From: QHXQ01 sp036389375
GTDB lineage: Bacteria > Acidobacteriota > Blastocatellia > Pyrinomonadales > Pyrinomonadaceae
Direction: 5' to 3'
Length of the DNA: 58,109 bases
NCBI GenBank assembly: GCA_036389375.1
Contig: DASVQA010000090.1
Location: 1 to 58,109, forward strand
Shown here: in pieces, positions 35,387 to 43,048 of the stretch
Layout: every line of letters begins with the position of its first letter
How positions within the stretch are numbered: position 1 is the stretch's first letter
Notes under the pieces: generated by a model
Databases searched by the model: none
What the model was told of the DNA's origin: nothing
What the model saw: the letters and a program-made list of their open reading frames with translations, nothing else
Translations under genes and position numbers: made by a program

Positions 35387-35921
35387 CGTCTATATCCTCT
35401 GAGAAGGGGCCGCTTGCTCGTTCAATAAATCGAAGGTTGTCGGGTGGCGACATCAATCACTCGTCAATTACACTTCGTCGCCACGTCTCCCTTTCGCAAG
35501 CCTCATGCCTCCGGGCTGACCTAGCGCAAATGTTGGAATAACAGGGAAATCGCGGGTTGGCGGAAACTGCTGCGACAACTACACGGTCAGTTTGGCTGAG
35601 AGAATTGGTCAGATTGAAGTGAAGCAATCGTTCACTTAGATATGACGGGCGGGCAAATGCTGCGAGGGGTTGGCGCGGGTCGTGCGGCGGCGGGCGAAGC
35701 AACCGGCGCGCGTTGTCTGCTTGGCCGGATAAAGCATAAGCGGCAAGTGGGCTGTCGGGGCCGGCTTGCCGCTTATGCTTTGCCGCTTGCTTGGATGAGC
35801 CTTCGTGTTGTAAGCGGTCAGCACGAGCAATTGGAGCGTGACCGACGTGCGACCTTGCGCGAGCGGCTCGTTGATGTCGAAGAAGATGCGCAGTTGGCTC
35901 GCCTTTTGGCGGGCGCGCAAT
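35387..35921. other. Intergenic region between the subtilase and propeller genes
   Basis: No supported gene. It holds the subtilase leader, with AGAGGA close before the ATG at 35386, and a 17-bp inverted repeat (listed separately). The open frames on both strands lack ribosome sites and recognisable content. Confidence 0.5.
35731..35781. terminator. 17-bp perfect inverted repeat
   Basis: AAAGCATAAGCGGCAAG (35731-35747) is the exact reverse complement of 35765-35781. It lies downstream of the propeller gene on the minus strand, about 140 bases past its stop. The short T-runs at both ends allow bidirectional, fairly weak termination. Confidence 0.5.
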
Positions 35922-37760
35922 TTACTCGCGCCCGCCGAGCCTGTAGGCGAGCAGGCGATTGTCCTTCGCGGTGTAGAGCAAGCCGGTCGCCTCGTCGCTG
36001 ATGAAACGCTCGTCGGGATCGCCGAGCCTGATCGCGCGTTCGGTCGCACCCGTATCGAGGTTGACGCCCGCAAGACCGTGCCCGCCGCGTAAATCCGTGT
36101 AGTAGTACATCCATTGCCCGCGCAGCGCCGCGAGCCGCCGCCGCCGGAGCAAGAAGCGCGAGAGCCGGTCTAACTGCTGGCTCGGATCGAGACGGTCAAG
36201 CAGCCGCTCCTCGACATCTATGGACGGGCGCGGCACGCTCACGTTGCGCGCCGCGTTGAGTTGGCGCGCGCGTGCGAGGACGCCGAAGGTGGCAAAACGT
36301 TCCTGCACGTATTCGCGTCCGTAAGTGGTGGCGAGACTGGTCAGGTCGGGCAGCGTCGCGTGCGCCGCCAGCCCTGACCAACGCAGGCTGCCGATGGTGT
36401 TGAGCAGTTGTGCGCCGCGAAAGACGGTCGTGGCTGCGCCGCCGTAGCGGAAGTAGAGCGAGGCGGCGCGCGCGGCGATGGCGGCGACGGTGCGCAGCAC
36501 GCCGCGACCGGGCGGTGTGTGGCGCGCGCGCCAGAGATTGCGCCCGTCCGTCTGATCAAACGCTGCCACCTCGTTCTGCCCGCCGACCACCAACTCGCCG
36601 CGCTCGTTGATCAGGACGAAAGCGGCGCGCTCAACCTTGTGCGCCACCTTCAGACGACGCTTGCCAGTGGCGGCGTCGAGGAAGATCAGATCGTCGCGGT
36701 CGGCGACGGCGATGGTGTTTTGATCCGCGAGCGCAAGGTTGGTGATCCCTTTATCCGCGCCTTTGAAGCGCCAGAGAACTTTGCCGGTCGCCGTCTCGAC
36801 GGCGCTTACGCCGTAAGGGCCGCGCGCGGCCGGTTCTGCTTCGTCGAGGCGCGCAAACTGTCCGCCCGTGCGGACGTAGAGCGTGCCGCGCACAAGCGTC
36901 ATCTCAGGCGTCAGGCCGAGGTCTTTCGTCTCCCAAGCTGTTTCGCCGTCGGCGCGTGAGATAGCGCGCACGTGCCCGCGCCCGGAAATATAGATGTAGC
37001 CTTCGTCCACGGCCGGGTCGGCTTCCGTCAGTGCAAGCCCCTCTTCGTTGACGCGAAACTTCTCGCGCCGCCGCTCATGCCCCGTCTGCGCGTCGAGCGA
37101 GGTCACGCCCTCGTAGAAGAGATAAAGGCGACCATCTAAGAAGACGGGCGGGCGATAGTTGTCGAGCGTGTAAGGCACGTCCGTGTCCGCGTCGGCGCGC
37201 GTGGGCATCAACTCCACTTCGCTCTCAAGTTCGCGCTGCCACAACTCGCGCCCCGCCGCCAGATCAAAGACGTGGACGATAGGTTTCTTCTTAAACCCGG
37301 CGCGCGGTTTGCCGTGCGCGTCGCGCGCGAAGACGGCGGCGAGCAGGTTTGTGCGCGGCTCGTAGGCCATCTGCATGACCGCGCCGCGCGCCTTGTCTGT
37401 GCGCCAGAGCGCATCGCCCGTCATCAGATCGACGGCCTCAAGACGCGTCTTATCGCCGCCCTCGACGCTCAGCAGCAGCAGGTCTGTGCCGGGCACGGGC
37501 GCAACGTCCGTTTCGTCGAAGCGCACGCCCTTGCGCCGCCAGAGCACGTCGCCCGCTTCCGCGTCCACGCCGTAGAGCGACCGCTCCGTGCCGACGACGA
37601 GCACGCCCAATTCCGTCGCCTGATAAAAACGGACGCGCCCGTCTAACCGCGCCGTCCATTGCTGTGCGCGGGCCGCGTGTACGCCGCCGAGCGTCAGACA
37701 AGTGACCGCGAGCGACAGCAGGACGCGGCGCTTGATGCGAGTGTGCTTAGCTGTAAACAT
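35922..37760 (-). CDS. Exported PQQ-like beta-propeller protein
   Basis: A 612-residue protein from the ATG at 37760. Residues 1-31 are a signal peptide (KRRVLLSLAVTCLTLGG to ARAQQ). The mature part has repeated propeller blades of the PQQ/BamB type: LYGVDAEAGDVLWRRKG, EAVDLMTGDALWRTD, VSAVETATGKVLWRFKG and FLDAATGKRRLKV. The last 150 residues are helical and end in another blade. No catalytic PQQ-dehydrogenase residues stand out, so a scaffold role is likelier than an enzyme. The open frame extends 69 codons upstream without similarity. It is divergent from the M49-like gene. Confidence 0.82.
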   Translation of the reverse strand: MFTAKHTRIKRRVLLSLAVTCLTLGGVHAARAQQWTARLDGRVRFYQATELGVLVVGTERSLYGVDAEAGDVLWRRKGVRFDETDVAPVPGTDLLLLSVEGGDKTRLEAVDLMTGDALWRTDKARGAVMQMAYEPRTNLLAAVFARDAHGKPRAGFKKKPIVHVFDLAAGRELWQRELESEVELMPTRADADTDVPYTLDNYRPPVFLDGRLYLFYEGVTSLDAQTGHERRREKFRVNEEGLALTEADPAVDEGYIYISGRGHVRAISRADGETAWETKDLGLTPEMTLVRGTLYVRTGGQFARLDEAEPAARGPYGVSAVETATGKVLWRFKGADKGITNLALADQNTIAVADRDDLIFLDAATGKRRLKVAHKVERAAFVLINERGELVVGGQNEVAAFDQTDGRNLWRARHTPPGRGVLRTVAAIAARAASLYFRYGGAATTVFRGAQLLNTIGSLRWSGLAAHATLPDLTSLATTYGREYVQERFATFGVLARARQLNAARNVSVPRPSIDVEERLLDRLDPSQQLDRLSRFLLRRRRLAALRGQWMYYYTDLRGGHGLAGVNLDTGATERAIRLGDPDERFISDEATGLLYTAKDNRLLAYRLGGRE

Positions 37761-37965
37761 TGATTTTGCGACCCGGTCGTTGGTTTGCTTTGTGGGGAGA
37801 CGAATAGATTGTAAGGACGAGTTGCGCGTGCGCGCAAGGTCAGCGGTCAGCGGCCACGGAGCAGACGGTGCAAGCTTGCCCGGCGCAGTTGTAAAGCTCA
37901 GCCCTGCGCCCGCGCCGCTTTGCCAATCAACCGCCGTTCTATAAACTGATGCGCGAGGGGGAAAC

Positions 37966-39783
37966 ATGAAGACCTTGCTGACCTTAATATTGATTATCTC
38001 CGTCCCGGTCTATTTGTTCGCGCAGATCGCCACGCGCCGCAACGGCAACGCGAGTTTGCCACCCGGCTATTGGCCGCCGGAGCAAAGCCGGGCCATCATC
38101 GAGAAGACGCAGACCGTGCGGCTTGCGCCCGACCTTGCACAGTTGAGCGCGGGCGAGCGCAGGGCGGTCGAAAAACTCTTAGAGGTCGGCAAGATTTTTC
38201 AGTCCGTCTATGAGCAGCAGCGCCACGCGCAGGCGCTCACAGCCGCGCGCGAACTCGCGCAACTCGACCGCCGGCTCGGCGCACCCGAAGCCACGCAGAA
38301 CCTGCTCACGCTCTACCGGCTCAATCAGGGCCCCATCGCCAGCACGCTTGAGAATCAGCGCGCGCCCTTTCTGCCCGTTGAGCTAACGCCGCCCGGGCAA
38401 GCCATGTACGGCGGCGCGACCAAACAAGAGGTTGATGCGTTCCTCGCCGCGCACCCTGAGGAGCGCGACCGGATTCTCGACCAGCGCACAGTTGTCCGCC
38501 GCGCCACGGCCGAGAACCTGCGCCGCGACCTCAGCAAACTACGGCAGTATCCCGCGCTCGCCACGCTGCACCCCGGTCTTGAGTCGCTCTTGAGCGCCCG
38601 CCTCGCCGCCGTGCGCGCGAACGCGAAAAACCTGTACGCCGTCCCTTACTCCGTTGCCTTCGCCGACGAGATGATCCACGCGCACGCGCTCTTGCATGAA
38701 GCGGCCGACGCAGTGGAGCGCGACGATTGGGAGTTTGCGCGTTACCTGCGCAACCGCGCGCGCGATCTGCTCTCTGATGATTACGAGTCGGGCGACGCCG
38801 CGTGGGTCACAGGTCATTTCAAAAACCTGAACGCACAGATCGGCGCTTACGAAACTTACGACGACTCGCTCTACGGCGTGAAGACCTTCTACGCCTTCAG
38901 TCTGCTACGCACGCGCCGACAGGAGACGGACGAACTGCGCCGCGCCATGCGTGGCCTGCAAGCCCTTGAAGACTCGCTCCCTTACGCCGAGCACAAGCGC
39001 ATCCGCGAAGACATCCCCGTCGGCGTCTATGACGTGGTCGCAGACTTCGGCCAAGCGCGTGGCGGCAACACCGCCACCATCCTGCCGAACGAAACCTATC
39101 TCGCGCGCCGCTACGGGCGCACCATCCTGCTGCGCGCCAACATCATGCGCAGCCCCGAAATCTTTGAGGGCACGGATCGCACTTGGACGGCCGCCATCAC
39201 GCCCGCCCAAAAAGATGATCTCACCGCCGACGGCAATTTCTACCGCACGCTCTGGCACGAGGTCGGGCACTATCTCGGCGTGGATGCGACCAAGACGGGG
39301 CAAGACCTCGACGCCGCCTTGCAAGACGACGCCGACCTGCTCGAAGAGATGAAGGCCGATCTCGTCTCGCTCTACGTCGCCGAAGCCTTGCACAAACAGG
39401 GCTACTACACCGACGCGCAACTGCGCTCCGTCTATGCCGGCGGCGTGCTGCGCGTCCTACAGAACAACAAGCCGCGCCGCGATCAGCCTTACCAGACGAT
39501 GCAACTCATGCAGTGGAATTTCTTCTTAGAGAACGGGCTGCTCAGTTTCGACCGCGAGACGCAGCGCCTGCGCATCAACTACGGCAAGTATCACGAGGTC
39601 GTCGGCAAACTGCTCGCTAAAGTCTTGGCGGTGCAGTACGAGGGCGACAAAGCGGCGGCCGACCGCTTCATCGAGCAGTATGCGAAGTGGGACGAGGGCT
39701 TGCAAGGCGCAATCGCGCAGAACATACGCGCGCAACAGGGCGCACGCTTCCGCCTCTTCAAGTACGCCGCGCTCGGCGAGTAA
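37966..39783 (+). CDS. Exported M49-like zinc metallopeptidase homologue
   Basis: A 605-residue protein with an N-terminal signal (TLLTLILIISVPVYLFAQ). The C-terminal half has LWHEVGHYLGVD (about 428) and, 60 residues on, EEMKADLVSLY. This matches the spacing and the third-ligand Glu of dipeptidyl-peptidase III (M49), but the zinc motif is a plain HExxH (HEVGH) instead of the HExxxH of classical DPP III. It is related to the DPP III-like domains of plant NUDT3-type proteins. Peptidase activity is likely but inferred. A GAGGGGGAAAC stretch precedes the ATG. Confidence 0.78.
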   Translation: MKTLLTLILIISVPVYLFAQIATRRNGNASLPPGYWPPEQSRAIIEKTQTVRLAPDLAQLSAGERRAVEKLLEVGKIFQSVYEQQRHAQALTAARELAQLDRRLGAPEATQNLLTLYRLNQGPIASTLENQRAPFLPVELTPPGQAMYGGATKQEVDAFLAAHPEERDRILDQRTVVRRATAENLRRDLSKLRQYPALATLHPGLESLLSARLAAVRANAKNLYAVPYSVAFADEMIHAHALLHEAADAVERDDWEFARYLRNRARDLLSDDYESGDAAWVTGHFKNLNAQIGAYETYDDSLYGVKTFYAFSLLRTRRQETDELRRAMRGLQALEDSLPYAEHKRIREDIPVGVYDVVADFGQARGGNTATILPNETYLARRYGRTILLRANIMRSPEIFEGTDRTWTAAITPAQKDDLTADGNFYRTLWHEVGHYLGVDATKTGQDLDAALQDDADLLEEMKADLVSLYVAEALHKQGYYTDAQLRSVYAGGVLRVLQNNKPRRDQPYQTMQLMQWNFFLENGLLSFDRETQRLRINYGKYHEVVGKLLAKVLAVQYEGDKAAADRFIEQYAKWDEGLQGAIAQNIRAQQGARFRLFKYAALGE

Positions 39784-39808
39784 GTCGGGGCGCGCTGATT
39801 GGGCGAGG

Positions 39809-41959
39809 CTACTCGATGTGGATGAGCAGGTCGCGCCCGTTGGTCGCCTCGTTGCCGGCAAGGTCGGCGGCGATGATGCGCAAGGTATAGTCGCCGGGCG
39901 GCATTGCGCTCGCATCCCAGCGTCCTTCGGCGGCACGCCCGTCGCGCACGATGTTCGTCACCTCGTAGAAGAATTTCGTCTCCTTACTGCCATAGACGGT
40001 GATGCCGCTCGCATCGGCGTAGGCGATTTTCGGCGCGTCGTCGTCGGGCGGCAGACGGGCGAACTCGATGTTGAGGCGCGGCGCGGCGAAGCCTTCGGCG
40101 GGCGAGCCGTCCGCGTTGAGTAGTTGATAACCGAGCCGGTAGAGACCGAGCCGCCGGCGCGCCTGATTACCGTCCGTGCGGTCGTACGCGTCAACCACGA
40201 TGCGGACGCGCGTGCGCGCGACGACGAGCCGGCCGGCGCGGCGCTCCGCGAAGCGTTGCCCGTTGTCGTCGAAGAGTTGGACGCCGTCGCGCTCGATCTG
40301 CGGCGCGATGTGGTCGCCGAAGCCGATGGGCGCAAGGCCGAGCGGATTGATCTCACCGCCCGGCGGGCCTGTGTTCAAGTGTACGTGGTACATGCGGTTG
40401 ATCGTGCCGAGCGCATCGCCCACGTGAAAGCGTGTGCCGCGCCGCACACGCACGCGCATGAGTTTATCCTTGTCGTCGCGCACAGCGATAAAGCGCGCAT
40501 CAGCAAAGGCCGCGTCTTGCTCGTCGCGCCCGACGCGCAGGTGTATGTAAGAGACGACGCCCACGCGCAGCCCCTCGTTCAAACCACCAAAGCCCCAGTT
40601 GCAGAGCGCACCCGCGACCTTCTCCGGGCGCACGACGCGCACGGTCTGACCGTACACGCCGAAGACATCAATGCCGCTGTGCAGATGGTCGCGGCTGTCG
40701 GTCGAATCGTAACTGCCGCGCACCTCGCCCATTGTGGCCGAGACCTCGTGCGGCTGGCGCTGCGGGTCGAGCGGCCAGAGCAACTCAGTCAGACCGAGCG
40801 TTTCAGGCGTCAGACGCGGCAGCGCAGGCTGCGTGTCTGACGTGTTGACCGGCGCACCCGGCACGACCGGCGTCAACTTGCGCACCAGATAGTTTGCGCC
40901 GTCGGCCACGTAGAGTGCGCCCGCGCGGTCAACCGTAATTCCGGCCGGTTGGTTGAAGCGCGCCGCCGTCAAGCCGTCGCCATCGGCGAAACCCGAACCG
41001 CGTCCGGCAATGACGCGCACCGTCCCGTCCGGCGCGACCTGCGTGATGCGTCCGCGCCCGACTTCCGTGACGTAGATGAAGCCGTCGTGCGTGAGGGCCA
41101 GCCCCGTCGGTTGCGCGAGACCGGAGTGGGCCTGTTCGTCGGGCGCAGAGTTTGCGGCGGGCGCGTTCGTTGAGATGGTGCTGACTTGGCCATCAGGTCT
41201 GATTTTGCGCAGCCGATTGTTGCCCGTATCGGCCACGATCAATTCGCCCTGCGCGTTGACGGCGACGGCGCAAGGTGTGTCAAAGAGCGCGGCCGTGCCT
41301 TGCCCGTCGGCGTAGCCGGGGCGGTCGCCGCCCGCGAGCGTCGTCACCTGTCCGTCGGGCGTGATGAGACGGATGCGGTCGTTGTAAGTGTCGGCAACGT
41401 AGATGCGCCCGTCGTGACCGGCGGCGACGCCGACCGGCGCGTTGAAGCGTGCGGCCGCGCCTGCGCCGTCGGCGTAACCGGCCGTGCCGTCGCCCGCAAT
41501 GGTTGTGACCGCGCCGTTGGGCGCGACTTTGCGGATACGGTTGTTGCCCGTGTCGGCGACGTAGAGGTTGCCGGCATCGTCAATGGCAAGACCAGAAGGC
41601 GTGTTGAAAGCGGCAGAGGTGGCTGGGCCGTCGGCGTAGCCTTCCGTGCTGCCGGCGAGCGTCGTGACCGCGCCGGTCGGCGCGAGCTTGCGTATGCGGT
41701 TGCTGTCGCCGCCGTCCGTTAGATACAGCGTGCCGTCGGGCGCAAGGGCGAGGCCGAACGGATCGGCGAAGCGCGCTTGGGCGAACGTGGCGGCGTCCTG
41801 CCACAGCGGCGTGCCGTCGCCCGCGAGCGTCGAGACGTTGGCGTGCCAGCCCGCGACGGTCGGCGTTGGCGGCGCGGGCCGGCGCAGGCGTAACACGATG
41901 AAGCCGAGCGCGCAGATTAAGAGCACGACGGAGAAGAAGATTGTGATGCGCTTGAGCAT
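39809..41959 (-). CDS. NHL-repeat protein fused to an M23-type peptidase domain, membrane-anchored
   Basis: A 716-residue protein from the ATG at 41959. Residues 1-23 form a membrane anchor or signal. Six or so NHL blades follow (about 45-400) with the repeated signature NTP.GLA.D..GNLYVADTGNNRIRK. After a linker comes a LytM/M23-like domain: HSGIDVFG (HxxxD zinc motif, about 500), GTRFHVGDALGTINR and HVHLN (HxH motif, about 575). A beta-sandwich follows at the C-terminus. M23 enzymes cut peptidoglycan cross-links; the propeller may direct it to a partner. The upstream open frame overlaps the kinase gene and is ignored. Confidence 0.85.
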   Translation of the reverse strand: MLKRITIFFSVVLLICALGFIVLRLRRPAPPTPTVAGWHANVSTLAGDGTPLWQDAATFAQARFADPFGLALAPDGTLYLTDGGDSNRIRKLAPTGAVTTLAGSTEGYADGPATSAAFNTPSGLAIDDAGNLYVADTGNNRIRKVAPNGAVTTIAGDGTAGYADGAGAAARFNAPVGVAAGHDGRIYVADTYNDRIRLITPDGQVTTLAGGDRPGYADGQGTAALFDTPCAVAVNAQGELIVADTGNNRLRKIRPDGQVSTISTNAPAANSAPDEQAHSGLAQPTGLALTHDGFIYVTEVGRGRITQVAPDGTVRVIAGRGSGFADGDGLTAARFNQPAGITVDRAGALYVADGANYLVRKLTPVVPGAPVNTSDTQPALPRLTPETLGLTELLWPLDPQRQPHEVSATMGEVRGSYDSTDSRDHLHSGIDVFGVYGQTVRVVRPEKVAGALCNWGFGGLNEGLRVGVVSYIHLRVGRDEQDAAFADARFIAVRDDKDKLMRVRVRRGTRFHVGDALGTINRMYHVHLNTGPPGGEINPLGLAPIGFGDHIAPQIERDGVQLFDDNGQRFAERRAGRLVVARTRVRIVVDAYDRTDGNQARRRLGLYRLGYQLLNADGSPAEGFAAPRLNIEFARLPPDDDAPKIAYADASGITVYGSKETKFFYEVTNIVRDGRAAEGRWDASAMPPGDYTLRIIAADLAGNEATNGRDLLIHIE

Positions 41960-42002
41960 GAAGCTGGGCGACGAGTCTCTTTCGCGTCCCTTTCTGTTGA
42001 AC

Positions 42003-42914
42003 TTAGGTGCAATGAAGCATGTCGCGCACGGCGGCGAGCAACTGCGCGTCGGGCGGCGGCGTTGCGCCGGTCTGCGTGACGACCCATGCGCCGAGCCGGT
42101 TGGCCGCCGCTGAGATGTCGTCGAGCCGCGCGCCGTGCAGATGGCCGTGCGCGAGCGCGGCGGTGAAGGCGTCGCCCGCGCCGATGGTGTCGGCCACGCG
42201 GACGCGCAGGCCCGGATGCTCACTCGTCTCGTCGGCCGTGACGAGCAGACTGCCGTGCGCGCCGCGTGTGATGGCGACGAGTTCGAGCGCGAACGAGCGC
42301 AGCAAGTGGCGGGCGATGTCGCGTTCGCTGCGCGCTGTCAGGCCGGCCATCGCGGCGACGCGTGCGAGTTCGTCGCTGTTGAGCTTAACGACCGTCGCCT
42401 GCCGGAGCGAGGCGTCGAGCATGTCGGGCGTAAAGAAGGAGTGGCGCAGGTTCACGTCGAAGATACGCAACGCACCGGGGCGCGTGTGTTCGAGGAAACT
42501 GCTGATAGTGGCGCGTGCCTGCGCGCTGCGCTGACCGAGCGTGCCGAAGCAGACGGCGTCGGCTCGCGCCGCCAACGCGCGCCAACTCTCCGTCCATTCC
42601 AGATAGTCCCACGCCGAATCCTGATTCACCGTGAAGGTCGGTTCGCCCCGCGCGTCCAGCCGGACGCCGACCGTGCCCGTCGGGTGTGCGTCGTCCTGTT
42701 GCAGACAAGATGTGTCGAGACCCATCTCGGTCAGCCGCGCCCGCGCCTCTTGCCCCCACGCATCAGCGCCGACGCGACTGGCAACGACCGCCGCGTTCCC
42801 GAGCAGGCGCGCGCCGTAGGCGAAATTAGCGGGCGCGCCGCCCAACTGTTGACCCGTAGGCAGCAAGTCCCAGATCAACTCGCCCAATCCGACGATGGTA
42901 AAGGTAGCAGGCAT
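42003..42914 (-). CDS. PfkB-family carbohydrate kinase (fructokinase-like)
   Basis: A 303-residue ribokinase-fold sugar kinase. It opens IVGLGELIWDLLPTGQQLGGAPANFAYGARLLG (the PfkB N-terminal GG switch). The C-terminal ATP/anion-hole motif is DTIGAGDAFTAAL with the catalytic Asp (about residue 252). Overall it is closest to bacterial fructokinases, although the exact sugar cannot be fixed. It begins at the ATG at 42914 and ends 44 bases before the start of the NHL-M23 gene on the same strand, so the two may be co-transcribed. Confidence 0.88.
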   Translation of the reverse strand: MPATFTIVGLGELIWDLLPTGQQLGGAPANFAYGARLLGNAAVVASRVGADAWGQEARARLTEMGLDTSCLQQDDAHPTGTVGVRLDARGEPTFTVNQDSAWDYLEWTESWRALAARADAVCFGTLGQRSAQARATISSFLEHTRPGALRIFDVNLRHSFFTPDMLDASLRQATVVKLNSDELARVAAMAGLTARSERDIARHLLRSFALELVAITRGAHGSLLVTADETSEHPGLRVRVADTIGAGDAFTAALAHGHLHGARLDDISAAANRLGAWVVTQTGATPPPDAQLLAAVRDMLHCT

Positions 42915-43048
42915 GTCGGTCGTGATCGTGTCTCGTGGCGGCGCGCGCGTTTGCACGTTTAATTTAACACGCACACGCGCCGGCCCTCTCGTGCAGACGG
43001 CGGGGGCGCGATTGGGCCGGCAGGGCAAACGGGCGTATGCTCTGTGCC

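Noticed and set aside
41960..42223. An N-terminal extension of the NHL-M23 gene
   Set aside because: It overlaps the kinase coding region in another frame and would bury the membrane anchor at residue 90.
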